DNA of 55,216 nucleotides from Thermoleophilia bacterium (GCA_025927685.1 JAICKX010000008.1:1-55216), one strand, 5' to 3'. Counted from the stretch's first letter, positions 45,652 to 55,216 are shown. The notes: generated by a model not told the origin, from the sequence alone. Program-made: numbers and translations.

Positions 45652-45903
45652 TTACGCCGAGCTCGGTCCAGGTGCGAGAGGGTTCGCGGGTCGGACGACG
45701 CGGCCCCCGTCGGACCGGTGGATGACCTCCAAGTCGGCTCCGTCCTCCCATGCTCGTAGCTCGGCTTCGAGGAAAAGGCATCGCCTAGTACCCGGGAGTT
45801 TGCGGTTGGGGATCCTGAGGGATCGGGTGAGCTCGTGAACCGACCGCGTTGAGCAGCAGAGGCGCTGGGCGACGTCGATCGTTGTCAAGAACGGGGAGGT
45901 CAT
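45652..45903 (-). CDS. HTH (excisionase/MerR-like, helix_turn_helix_17 type) small DNA-binding protein
   Basis: MTSPFLTTIDVAQRLCCSTRSVHELTRSLRIPNRKLPGTRRCLFLEAELRAWED. Confidence 0.7.
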   Translation of the reverse strand: MTSPFLTTIDVAQRLCCSTRSVHELTRSLRIPNRKLPGTRRCLFLEAELRAWEDGADLEVIHRSDGGRVVRPANPLAPGPSSA

Positions 45904-47834
45904 GTCCGTCGCGCGGATACCAAGTGGGGGCCGGCCGGAGGGTGGCACACGCCACACACCAGACGTCCGGTGCGCGTCCGCCAATCGTGCTGTCGATGCG
46001 CCGGATATGCGCAGAGCGCGGCTGTGCCGACGCACGCGTCACCGCCGGGCGTGTCCCGCCACGTTGCGAGGCCTGAGGCCACCAGGGCATCAAGCTCCGC
46101 CATAAGCGCCGCTTCGTTCGCATCCGAGCGAGCGTCGCGACGCTCGATCGCGCGGTCGTCAAAGTCCTGTTCACTCGCAGTATTCGCAGAAGCGGCTCCG
46201 CCGAGGGCCTTGTGCGAATATCGCGAGCGAACGTTCGGGTTCACGACGTAGGTCGGGCTTCGAGGACGGCCACGACCACCCCGGTGCTCGGGCTCGCGAC
46301 GCAGATACTGGTGCTCCTCGAGCCTCGCAAGCGCTGTGTTTAGCGTTTTCATGTCCTTCAGGGTGCCTTTGACGCCTTCAAAGGCGTCGCGTGCCTGGAA
46401 ACGAGTGCATCCCTGGCACTCAATCCACTCCAACACACGTCGCGCCGCCACGGCGGGGTCTCTGCCGACCAGCCCAAACGCCGCGTGTGCATGCTCCAGC
46501 GCGTACTCGCCGATGCGCAGGGCGGCACACATCGTGGTATGGCTGACTGGCCGGGTGATGCCCAGCCGCCCATGGCGCGCCATGTGCAACAGGGCGGCGA
46601 TGCGCACGCACGTGCCGGCGAGCTTGTTAGCCCAATCGGCGATGTCCCGTAAGTCTCCCTCCGGCCCTAGCCGGCGTTCGAGCGCGTCTCGAACTGATGC
46701 AATGCTGCGGCGGCGGCGTCGTCAAGCAAGAGCTTGTGATTGCCGGCGACCTGTGAGAGATCACCGACGAGGCCCTCGTAACGCTGGATCAGCTGCTCGG
46801 GAACCGAAGGTGGCAGCGAGTCACGCCGCCCGACGAGACTGGTAGGAAGGCTGAACAGCACCCGAGCCAGGAGACCCTTGCCTCGAAATTCTCCCCGGGC
46901 GTCAATGCGCTCGAGGACGTATGGCTGTGCGGTCAGGGCAAGCGTCGCCAGCGGTTGGTCAACGCTCTCCGGCGGGCGTCCCTTGCGGTCGATCCGCAGC
47001 GGATCTCCGCTATGCGCCTTGAGGAGCCAATCTTGGTTGCTGACGCCGCTCTGCTGGTAGCGCACCAAGGCATCGAAAAAGCCTCCCTCCGAACTCGCGA
47101 ACGACATGCGGCCACCATGCTCGGCCAGGAGGCTCGCTCCCGCTTTCGGGAGTCACGTCGTCTGCGATCAGGCGAGGTACAACGGGAATCCGGACGGCGG
47201 TTGCTTCCTCCGCCGCTCTGAGAGCGTCGGCCTCAGCGGCCGTCCTTTGCTCAGGTCGGGATCGGGCCGCGGTGTCGGCGAGGCGCCTGGCGCGCTTATC
47301 GGCGATCCGCCGCCGGGCGACCGCCTCGTCGAAGGCGGGTCGAGCCGCTGTCGCTAGGCGCCGTTCGAGCGCGTACACCGGCCGGAGTACGTCGCGGAAG
47401 ACCGCGGACTTGCGCTCACCGCTTGGCAGCACCAACAGGATGAACAGGTTCACCGGCTCCGACCACCCGGGCCGCGCCAGTACCTTGACGCTACCCGCCA
47501 GCACCGTCGCTAACGCTCCAAGCACCAGCATCGCGGCCAGATCCACCGGAGTTTGTGTCGCCGCCGCCTCGGCACGAACGTACGCTCCGAGAGGATCCGG
47601 GAGGGCGCTTAGCGGGAAGGGTGCGGCGGGCCGGCTCCCTAGGGCGACTGGCGGCAACCATCCCTCCGCATCCACCGAGGAGGCCCTATTTCGCGCCGCT
47701 TGCACCAAAGCCATGAACTCGGTACGGTCGCCCGGCCACTGGCACCAATCCTTCACGCCCGCTGGGGGGCGGACGCGGACATGGCGCGGGATGATCGCCG
47801 CGACGCGGTCGGCCTCCTCCAGATGCAGCGTGCG
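45900..47834 (-). pseudogene. DUF3987/YfjI-type mobile-element replication protein disrupted by two frameshifts
   Basis: Collinear pieces in ORFs 47010..47756, 46667..47107 and 45900..46607: ...RLIADDVTPES / ASLLAEHGGRMSFASSEGGFF...HQFETR / LERRLGPEGDLRDIADWANKLAGTCVRIAALLHMARHG. Confidence 0.75.
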
Positions 47835-48030
47835 CTAGTCGCCGTTGAGGGCACACTGAATCATCGCCCTCCAGCCTACGCCGACGCGATCGTGCACCGC
47901 AAAGACGTGGGCTGCGGAGCGGGATCGACACTGCGCAAAGGATGCCGTCGATCGCTGAGTTGTCATCCGCGTCACGGAACGGTCGGCCCAGGTGGGGGAC
48001 GACCGGATGGTCGTCCCCCGGTTTGGCGCG

Positions 48031-48306
48031 CTAGTCCGAGTCGCGTGTCTGGGCGGTGCCGGACTTGGCGAGCCCGCGGCTGACCATGTAGCCGATCGCG
48101 ATCGCGCCAACGACCTGCCACACCCAGCGGTCGTCCCACGAGTTGTTGCTCTCGCCGGCGACGATAGTCGCGACGATCACGGCGATCATGGCGTAGAACT
48201 CGGTGGTCATGAACGACGGCTTCGTCTCCGTCCAGCGTCGCCGGACATGGCCTCGGTCATGGTCGCGCGTTGCGACATATGTGCGCCCGCTTGCCTCGGT
48301 AGTCAT
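48031..48306 (-). CDS. Small membrane protein
   Basis: MTTEASGRTYVATRDHDRGHVRRRWTETKPSFMTTEFYAMIAVIVATIVAGESNNSWDDRWVWQVVGAIAIGYMVSRGLAKS... Confidence 0.65.
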   Translation of the reverse strand: MTTEASGRTYVATRDHDRGHVRRRWTETKPSFMTTEFYAMIAVIVATIVAGESNNSWDDRWVWQVVGAIAIGYMVSRGLAKSGTAQTRDSD

Positions 48307-48638
48307 GTGGAGCCCTCCCACGGTCGGATCGCCAGCAAACGCGGCAGTTCACCACTAGCCGTCTCGCCTGGCTGTTTCTAAGGCGGCTAGATAATTAGCC
48401 GGACAGCGCTTGTACCCCCGACCTCGCCAGCACCAAACCCTGGTTCATTGGTGGTTCATGTGGCTCGTCGGACTGGCGGCGGTGGTTCCCGTGTGCGGCG
48501 AGAGGGCATAGAGCCGCCGATGCAGCGCCCGTCATCGCCCTCGCCATCGCGCTCGTCCTGCTCGGCTACTGGTACCTGCAGGCCCGCATCTAGGCAGGGC
48601 GGTAGGCCCTGGCCCTGCCGGGGCAATCACGCGTTCGC

Positions 48639-48682
48639 GTTGGGCGCCGCTCGACGCTGCGCACCGGAGAGCGGCGCCCAAC
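48639..48682. repeat. Perfect 14 bp inverted repeat (hairpin)
   Basis: GTTGGGCGCCGCTC-(16 nt)-GAGCGGCGCCCAAC. Confidence 0.85.
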
Positions 48683-48716
48683 CCCTGTCTTACCAGTAGC
48701 GACGAAAGCAGGAGCG

Positions 48717-48881
48717 GTGCTGAAGTACCTGTTGCAAGCCCGCGTGAACGGCGGCGATTGGCAGACGAGGAGCGTCGCCGAGACCCGCGTGAAAGCAGCC
48801 ATGGCGACCACACGCGTCGTCGACGACTTGTCTCGGAAGGGCCATCGCCGCATCGCGATCAGGATCGTCCCAGAGACCTAG
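48717..48881 (+). CDS. Small basic protein, 54 aa
   Basis: GTG start after AGGAGC; VLKYLLQARVNGGDWQTRSVAETRVKAAMATTRVVDDLSRKGHRRIAIRIVPET*. Confidence 0.4.
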   Translation: MLKYLLQARVNGGDWQTRSVAETRVKAAMATTRVVDDLSRKGHRRIAIRIVPET

Positions 48882-49114
48882 GCGCGCCCCCGGAACCCTT
48901 GCGGCGGATGGCTCATTTGCGACAAGTTGGTTCGTGGTTGGTTGACCCTTTCGGCGTCTCTGAGAGAGCTCGCGCTGGATGGCGTCTCCGAGGTCGTGCC
49001 CTGGAGCGTCAGGTCGCGCCGGCGGCGTCGACTCTCGACGAAGCCCACCTGGGGCTTCGCGCCGCCCACCACGCGGATGGCGAAGCGAACGCGCATTGGA
49101 GCGCCGACTCGGTG

Positions 49115-50463
49115 TTACGTGCCGAGATCGCATATGAGCGCGTACGTGAAGCGCAGCGCAGGCTGGATGTCGGTGAGTCTGATGTGCTCGTTGGGTGCGT
49201 GCGCGCGCGAGCCCGCGTAGATGGGGTTATCGGGCGCGGCGATTCCCGGCACTCCGAGATGCTGCTGGAGAGAGGCAACGATCGGAAGCGTGGGCGGGGC
49301 AATCGGGAGGATCGATGCGCGTTCACCACTAACGGCTTCGGCGACGTTCACGACGCGGCGTACGAATGGGTGGTCGATCGCCGTCTTCGCCGGCCGCGCA
49401 GCCGGCAGCGGCGTCACGTTGATGTCCTGGAATCCCGCTCGGTTGAGATGCTCGCGCAGGAGCTGGAGGATCTCGTCGGGTTCCTGGTCGGGCACGAGTC
49501 GGAAGTCCAGCAAGGCGCTTGCGATCGCCGGGAGCACCGTCTTGATTCCGGGTCCGGTGTAGCCGCTGGCGATGCCGGCGAGATTCGACGTCGGTTGAAA
49601 GGAGGCCCGCTCGGACAGGGCCGACCCGGTGAGCTCCTCGACGAAGTGATCCAGCTCGAGCATCTCCTGCAGCTCGTCTTCCGGGAAGCTCGCAGCGGCA
49701 AGTGCCCGCAGCTCCTCGTCAGTCGGTGAGGCGACTTGTCGTAGAAGCCGGCGATTTGAACCCTCCCGGTGCGGTCGCGGATACTCGCAAGCGCCTGCAC
49801 GAGCCGCCAGGCGGCATTCGGCGCAACGCCCTCGAGCGAGGAGTGTGCGTCGGTCGCGAGCGTCTGGACGTCGAGGCGAACGCCCAGCGCTCCCTTGTAG
49901 CCGAGCGCGCACTGCGGCCGACCGTCGGCCAGCCGCGCGGCGTCGCCCTCCCACAACGCGCCGTCGGCGTGGAGCAGTTCGACGTGGCGGCGGACGATCT
50001 CGTCGAAGCTCGTGCTGCCGACTTCTTCTTCGCTCTCGACGATCCACCGAATCCGGATGGGGAGTTCGCCGGTGTCGGCGCGGATCGCGCGGATCGCCGC
50101 GAGTCGCACTGCAAGCTCGCCCTGATTGTCCGCCGTGCCGCGTGCGAACAGCTTGCCGTCGCGCTGTGTTGGCTCGAACGGCGGCGATTCCCAGAGGTCG
50201 AGCGGATCGACGGGCTGGACGTCGTAATGGTTATAGAGCAGGAGTGTGAAATTTGCCGCGGCCCGGCTGGTCGGCGTAGACAGCAGGCGCCCCACCGATG
50301 GCGCGAAGCTGGCGCGTCTCGAAGCCATCGCCCGCGAGCAGCTCTTCGACGAGACAGGCGGTCTGGTCGAGCGCCCTATCCTCCGCGGAGATGCTCGGCG
50401 CGCGGCAAAGTACCTCGAGATGCGCAGAGCATCCTGCGTCATCCGGTCGTAATCCAGAGCCAT
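49115..50463 (-). pseudogene. M20-family dipeptidase disrupted by at least three frameshifts
   Basis: Collinear fragments: MALDYDRMTQDALR / HLEVLCRAPSISAEDRALDQTACLVEELLAGDGFETRQL / LLLYNHYDVQPVDPLDLWESPPFEPTQRDGKLFARGTADNQGEL...AGFYDK / VASPTDEELRAL...SNLAGIASGYTGPGIKTVLPAIASALLDFRLVPDQEP. Confidence 0.9.
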
Positions 50464-50586
50464 CCCACGGCGATCCTATGCGCCTCATCGCGGGTCATCC
50501 CGTGTCCGCCCTGTCGAGGGCACATCGAGACTCCCGGCTGCGACGCTATGGACGCTTTGGACTCGTCATCACGGCGGAGCGGCTGT

Positions 50587-50910
50587 TCAAAGGCGTCCCC
50601 GCGACTCAATGGTCGCGAGACTTTGGCCTGCGCTACAAGATCGGTCCTTGCCGCTCCGTAACCGGCGCAAGAAAACGGCTTGCAGGCAAGCTACGTGAGC
50701 GAGCTGAGCGTTGTAAGCCCGCTCGCCGGTGGCGCGACGGTCGTCCGGTGCCGTGCAGATCTTGATCCGCCCATGGGCGATGCGGGTGAGTTGGGAGACG
50801 GCGTAGGCGAGCACGTCGACGATGTCGTCGTGGGGTGCGTTCGGGAAAGAGAGCAGCTCCGCCTCGACGTCTGTCCGCCAGCGGGCGTCCTCGCCAGGCG
50901 AAATGGCCAC
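50587..50910 (-). pseudogene. Phage terminase large-subunit C-terminal fragment
   Basis: WRTDVEAELLSFPNAPHDDIVDVLAYAVSQLTRI matches terminase nuclease-domain end; no upstream terminase sequence seen. Confidence 0.65.
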
Positions 50911-50950
50911 CCTCTATTCGCGCTGCAGCAGGGATGGCGGGAGGAGAGCC

Positions 50951-51160
50951 TCACGCCTGCTGGCGCGGTGGTGGCAGCTGGTCGACCAGCACATCCACCT
51001 TCCGTTCGAGCTCTGCCAGGATGCGCGAAAGTCCGCTGATCGTCGTGCTGGCGCCGGTCACGTCACCCACTCGGAAGGCTTCTTGCGCCCGCCTTGCCTC
51101 GTCGATCAGCATCTGCGCGTCGGTGACCAGGGCGTCCAGTCGATCTACCTCGTCGGCCAC
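50951..51160 (-). CDS. Small coiled-coil protein
   Basis: MADEVDRLDALVTDAQMLIDEARRAQEAFRVGDVTGASTTISGLSRILAELERKVDVLVDQLPPPRQQA. Confidence 0.55.
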   Translation of the reverse strand: MADEVDRLDALVTDAQMLIDEARRAQEAFRVGDVTGASTTISGLSRILAELERKVDVLVDQLPPPRQQA

Positions 51161-51516
51161 GGAGTCAGTCTACTGGCGCCGTTCACCGGTGACGTCGCGC
51201 CGCACCCGTCGAGGCCGCGTTGGAGGTGCGGTGCGGGCGGCTTGGGGCGGCCCGAGCATCTGGGGGGACGAGTTACCGGTCGGCACCAAGGTGCAGATCA
51301 CGTACTCGAAGGGCAAGCACCGGACGGCATCGTCGTCGAGCACCGGGCAGATGGTCTACTCAAGCTCGAAACGAACCGAAACCCGGCCCTGAGCGTGGTC
51401 TTCTTCGCGAATCCGGCACACATCACCGAAGTCGAGATCATCGACGATCAACGACCCGGCTGATGCTCCGGACCCGCCGCCGCCGGTGCGCTAGGCCGTG
51501 CGGCCCCAGCCGCCGT

Positions 51517-51738
51517 TCAAGCTTGTCTGCGCCTCTGATACCACCACCGGATATCGAAGAAAATCGACCAGGCGAGGATGACCAGTCCGACACTTCCGAG
51601 TTCCATCTGGATGGCGAAGAGCGCTGCAAGCGGGCCGCCAATCCGCCAGGTCCACGGCACCCACCGCGTGGTCTGAGGGGTTCGTAGACGACCGCGCACT
51701 ACCGATACCGGCGTATCAGGATTCTCGGGGACGCTCAT
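51517..51738 (-). CDS. Small membrane protein
   Basis: MSVPENPDTPVSVVRGRLRTPQTTRWVPWTWRIGGPLAALFAIQMELGSVGLVILAWSIFFDIRWWYQRRRQA. Confidence 0.6.
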   Translation of the reverse strand: MSVPENPDTPVSVVRGRLRTPQTTRWVPWTWRIGGPLAALFAIQMELGSVGLVILAWSIFFDIRWWYQRRRQA

Positions 51739-51895
51739 GCGGCCGCTGAGGATGCGCACGTGGGCGCTTGCGCGTGTGCCACACCGGATCCGGCGGCGGT
51801 GCGTCGATGGGCTCGTGCGGTGGGACCAACTTCAGGCTCGGCATTGGCGGCGGCACGCGTGGCTCGCCGGTTCCCCGATCGGCTTGGGGTTTCAT
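51716..51895 (-). CDS. Proline-rich small protein, 59 aa
   Basis: CAAGGAGGTTGCC-ATG; MKPQADRGTGEPRVPPPMPSLKLVPPHEPIDAPPPDPVWHTRKRPRAHPQRPHERPRES*; overlaps the next gene start. Confidence 0.45.
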   Translation of the reverse strand: MKPQADRGTGEPRVPPPMPSLKLVPPHEPIDAPPPDPVWHTRKRPRAHPQRPHERPRES

Positions 51896-52079
51896 GGCAA
51901 CCTCCTTGTTGGACGACGTGTGTGCGTCGTCGGCGGAGGGTCAGCGAGCTACGTGGGAGCCTCAGGTGCCTAGCGCCACCATGCGGCGGGCGTTCCCCGA
52001 ACCGAGAATTGTAGCAGCGAAACTCGGCTTGGTAGGCACAGTCCCGCCCATCCGGCCACGTTTGGCCCGGTGATCTCGG

Positions 52080-52260
52080 CTTGAGAGCGTGCCTGCGTGG
52101 TCGCGGTCTCGTCCACGCCCCGACACCGTGAAGCCCAGGAGTGGGCTGAGTCGCCCACCGGGCTTGAGCACCGTGGGCAGCTGGTTGGCGGCGCCGGCGA
52201 AGTGCAGGACTGCGTCGACGCCTTCGGGCACGAGAGCGCGCACCTGGTGTGGAACATCGT
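52080..52260 (-). pseudogene. Fragment of a zinc-type alcohol dehydrogenase/quinone reductase (MDR)
   Basis: VRALVPEGVDAVLHFAGAANQLPTVLKPGGRLSPLLGFTVSG only; no flanking MDR domain. Confidence 0.5.
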
Positions 52261-52385
52261 CCCGGTGGTCGACCGCCTGCTCAGCGCCCGAGCGCTGCGG
52301 TCACTGGCGAGCTGGACAGCGATGGATCCGACTCCGCCGGTCGCCGGAGATCAGCACCGTCTCGTCGCCGGACACGTCGGCGCAT

Positions 52386-53129
52386 CTACCGGCGGCCGCC
52401 GCCGGGGCTCGACGGAAGACGCCGCTCTGAGCGGCGTGGCCGGACCGGCGCCCACCGCCTCCGATAGAGCACCGGCGGGCGCCCCAGATACTGGAGCGGG
52501 ATGCTCCAGGCGTGAACGAGCCGCGAGAACGGCCACACCGCCAGGATGAGCCAGGCGGCCGCGGCGTGGAGCTGATACAGGATCGGCGCCCCGACCATCG
52601 CGTCCGGCTCGGGGTGGAAGAAGACGATGCTGCGGAACCACACCGCCACGGTGGCGCGGTAGTCGTAGCCGCCGCCGAGCGCGTTCCGGCCGATCGTCTC
52701 CACCACGCCGAGGCCGATCACGACGATCAGCAGCACGTAGACGACGACATCCATGCGGGTCGTCGTGACTCGCACACGTGCCGACGCCGTGCGGCGGTAG
52801 ACGAGGATGAGAATCCCCGCCACGCAGGCGAGGCCGGCGATCGTGCCGGCTGTCGCCGAGAGCGCGTGGTACGCCTCCCCGCTCACGCCGGCGGTCTCCG
52901 TCCAGCTCGTCGGGATGAGAATCCCCAGCACGTGACCTCCGATCGCTGCCAGCGCGCCGAGGTGGAAGAGGGGGCTCCCCCACTTGAGCCAGCGGCTCTC
53001 GAGGATCTGGGTCGAACGAGTCGTCCAGCCGTACTGGTCGGTGCGATAGCGCCAGGCATGCCCCGCGAGGAAGATGGCGATGGCCGCATAGGGCAGCGCC
53101 ACCCACAGGAGCAGGTGGACGGCCCTCAC
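52386..53129 (-). CDS. narI: Respiratory nitrate reductase gamma subunit
   Basis: LPYAAIAIFLAGHAWRYRTDQYGWTTRSTQILESRWLKWGSPLFHLGALAAIGGHVLGILIP... Confidence 0.95.
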   Translation of the reverse strand: MRAVHLLLWVALPYAAIAIFLAGHAWRYRTDQYGWTTRSTQILESRWLKWGSPLFHLGALAAIGGHVLGILIPTSWTETAGVSGEAYHALSATAGTIAGLACVAGILILVYRRTASARVRVTTTRMDVVVYVLLIVVIGLGVVETIGRNALGGGYDYRATVAVWFRSIVFFHPEPDAMVGAPILYQLHAAAAWLILAVWPFSRLVHAWSIPLQYLGRPPVLYRRRWAPVRPRRSERRLPSSPGGGRR

Positions 53130-53758
53130 TGCCGCGCCTCGAGGGGCATGACCTCGGGCGGTGCGAACGGCTCGAGACCGACCTGCTCGTCGGGCGGCCC
53201 CTCGGCCGCCAGCCTCCGCACGGCCCGAGTCTGTGAGAGGCCGAGCCGCGGCAGGGCCGCCGAGACGGCCTCGAGGACGTCGGCGTGCGGCCGGCCGGCA
53301 TCGCGGAGTGCGAGCAGCAGCAGCTCGACCCCGACTCGGTGCTCCTGGAGCACGTGCTCGCCGTAGCCCTCGGGCGCGAGCGCGGCGAACTCGAGCATGA
53401 CCGGCAGGTGGTCGGGCAGCTCGTCGGAGTCGAGCACGAGGCCCGCGGCGGCGTACATCCGCTTCAGGCGGAGGAGTGCGACACCGCGCCGGCGGGTGTC
53501 GCCGTAGAGGTAGTAGCTCACGTTCAGGGTGCACCGCCGGCGGCTGTCGAACGTCTCCACGTACTCGCGCTCGAGGTCGATTCCGGCGGTGCACCGCCGG
53601 TGGGCCAGGAAGCGCTCGAGCGGCGCCCGCAACCGCTGAGGGAGAGCCGTGGCTGCACCCGCCGCGTCCACGTCGCGCGCGAGCACGTCCGGGTCCGGGT
53701 AGCAAAGGAGGAGCGACGCGATCTCGTAGAGCTGCGGCGGTGTCCTGCGACGGCTCAT
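53126..53758 (-). CDS. narJ: Nitrate reductase molybdenum cofactor assembly chaperone
   Basis: IASLLLCYPDPDVLARDV...REYVETFDSRRRCTLNVSYYLYGDTRRRGVALLRLKRMY...ELPDHLPVMLEFAA. Confidence 0.95.
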   Translation of the reverse strand: MSRRRTPPQLYEIASLLLCYPDPDVLARDVDAAGAATALPQRLRAPLERFLAHRRCTAGIDLEREYVETFDSRRRCTLNVSYYLYGDTRRRGVALLRLKRMYAAAGLVLDSDELPDHLPVMLEFAALAPEGYGEHVLQEHRVGVELLLLALRDAGRPHADVLEAVSAALPRLGLSQTRAVRRLAAEGPPDEQVGLEPFAPPEVMPLEARQ

Positions 53759-55216
53759 CCGGCCGTCCCGGAATCGCGTTCGGACCGCCGCCGCAGCATT
53801 CCGATGAGGTCGATCGTGGACGCCGAGCCGCCCCCGCTGTCCTCGCGGAGCATGAAGCTCTCGTTCCCGGCCGGGACGGCCCCGCAGTTCCCCGGCCCGC
53901 CGTCGAAGTCGAGGCTGCACCCGGCGCCGGCGCCCTGCTCCGCCAGCCGGCCGGCCAGCTCGGCGTGGGCCTGCGGGATGACGTAGCGGTCGTGGTAGTC
54001 GGCGATCGCGAGCAGCCGGAACATGTCCTCGAGCCCGGCGCCGTCCATGCCGACCCCGTTCGGCAGCCGTTCGTCGCGTTCGCCGAGCACCTGCTGCTTT
54101 CGCATGTAGCCACGCATCGCCGCGAGCCGGCGCAGCACGCCGCGGATGACCTCCGTGTCCCCCGCCGAGAGGAGGTTGGCCAGGTACTCGAGCGGGATCC
54201 GCAGGTGCTCGACCGCCGGGAAGAGCGCGTCCGGGTCAGCCTCGTAGCCGTCGTCCTCGAGCGCGTTCACGATCGGCGACAGCGGCGGCACGTACCAGAC
54301 CATCGGCATCGTCCGGTACTCCGGGTGCAGCGGCAGCGCGACCTTGTAGCGCGCGATCAGCGCGTGCACCGGCGAGCGCTGGGCGTGCTCGACCCAGTCG
54401 GCCGGGATGCCGTCCGCCAGGGCGCGCTTTCGCACCGACGGGTCGGCGGGGTCGAGGAAGAGGTCGATCTGAGAGGCGAGCAGGTCCGTCTCGTCGGCGA
54501 CCGACGCGGCGGCAGCCACGCGGTCGGCGTCGTAGAGCAGGAGCCCCAGATAGCGGATCCGGCCGACGCATGTCTCCGAGCAGATCGTCGGCTGGCCGGC
54601 CTCGATCCGCGGGTAGCAGAGCGTGCACTTCTCGGCCTTCCCGGTGCGGTGGTTGAAGTACACCTTCTTGTAGGGGCAGCCGCTCACGCAGAAGCGCCAG
54701 CCGCGGCACTTGTCCTGGTCGACGAGGACGATCCCGTCCTCCTCACGCTTGTACATCGCGCCCGACGGGCACGACGCGACGCACGAGGGGTTCAGGCAGT
54801 GCTCGCAGATCCGCGGCAGGTAGAACATGAACGCCTGCTCGTACTCCATGCGCACCCGCTCCGCCAGCCCGTCGCGGATCAGCGGGTCGGCCATTGCGGT
54901 CGCCGGGCCGCCGGCCAGGTTGTCGTCCCAGTTCGGCCCCCAGTCGACGCTCATCCCGGCGCCCGTGAGCTGGGAGTGCGACGTCGCGACGGGGTCGTGC
55001 TCCTGGAGCGGCGCGTCGCTCAGCGTCTGGTAGTCGTACGTCCACGGCTCGGAGTACTCGTCGATCTCGGGCAGGTCGGGGTTCCAGAAGATCGACGCCA
55101 GCTTCATGAGCGACCCGCCGGAGCGCAGGCGCAGCCGTCCACGGCGGTCGAGCTCCCAGCCGCCGCGCCACCGGTCCTGGTCGGACCAGCGCTTGGGATA
55201 GCCGAGCCCGGGCCGC
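53755..55216 (-). CDS. narH: Respiratory nitrate reductase beta subunit, N-terminus beyond window edge
   Basis: PRICEHCLNPSCVASCPSGAMYKREEDGIVLVDQDKCRGWRFCVSGCPYKKVYFNHRTGKAEKCTLCYPRIE; upstream GLGYPKRWSDQDRWRGGWELD continues in frame to 55216. Confidence 0.96.
   Translation of the reverse strand, partial: RPGLGYPKRWSDQDRWRGGWELDRRGRLRLRSGGSLMKLASIFWNPDLPEIDEYSEPWTYDYQTLSDAPLQEHDPVATSHSQLTGAGMSVDWGPNWDDNLAGGPATAMADPLIRDGLAERVRMEYEQAFMFYLPRICEHCLNPSCVASCPSGAMYKREEDGIVLVDQDKCRGWRFCVSGCPYKKVYFNHRTGKAEKCTLCYPRIEAGQPTICSETCVGRIRYLGLLLYDADRVAAAASVADETDLLASQIDLFLDPADPSVRKRALADGIPADWVEHAQRSPVHALIARYKVALPLHPEYRTMPMVWYVPPLSPIVNALEDDGYEADPDALFPAVEHLRIPLEYLANLLSAGDTEVIRGVLRRLAAMRGYMRKQQVLGERDERLPNGVGMDGAGLEDMFRLLAIADYHDRYVIPQAHAELAGRLAEQGAGAGCSLDFDGGPGNCGAVPAGNESFMLREDSGGGSASTIDLIGMLRRRSERDSGTAG

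Noticed and set aside
1-55216. CRISPR arrays, rRNA genes, transposase/IS elements
   Set aside because: No regularly spaced repeats, no rRNA-like sequence and no transposase-like translation noticed on either strand.

Overview
High-GC, actinobacterial-type (possibly Thermoleophilia-like) chromosomal window with dense genes on both strands. Main blocks: (1) 2.5-8.1 kb, minus strand: NAD-linked formate dehydrogenase locus. The catalytic subunit reads through an in-frame TGA in the motif SCNRT-U-HAPSVVGLA, with a bSECIS-like hairpin 11 nt downstream, so it is probably a selenoprotein. The alpha subunit is split from its Fe-S domains and the gene order is permuted around a NuoE-NuoF fusion; fdhD follows. 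(2) 8-20 kb: mostly ordinary housekeeping and hypothetical genes, plus a histidine kinase/LuxR response regulator pair. (3) 20.9-23.9 kb: tRNA-Glu(UUC) and two degenerate direct copies of its 3' end that delimit two small gene cassettes. (4) 27-37 kb: divergent operons with a Dpp-type ABC importer, a GGT-family hydrolase (HpxW-like?), a ketopantoate-reductase-like protein, an acyl/oxalyl-CoA-ligase-like enzyme and a GntR regulator. (5) 37-45.5 kb: catabolic cluster (lactonase, SDRs, class III aminotransferase, TetR, PotD-like protein, isochorismatase, CocE hydrolase) with GTAC-type palindromic operators. (6) 45.5-52.4 kb: degraded island with an Xis-like gene, frameshifted DUF3987 protein, frameshifted M20 peptidase, terminase fragment and small ORFs. 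(7) 52.4-55.2 kb: narHJI, with narH cut by the window edge. All calls come from reading the sequence and the supplied translations; no database searches were run.
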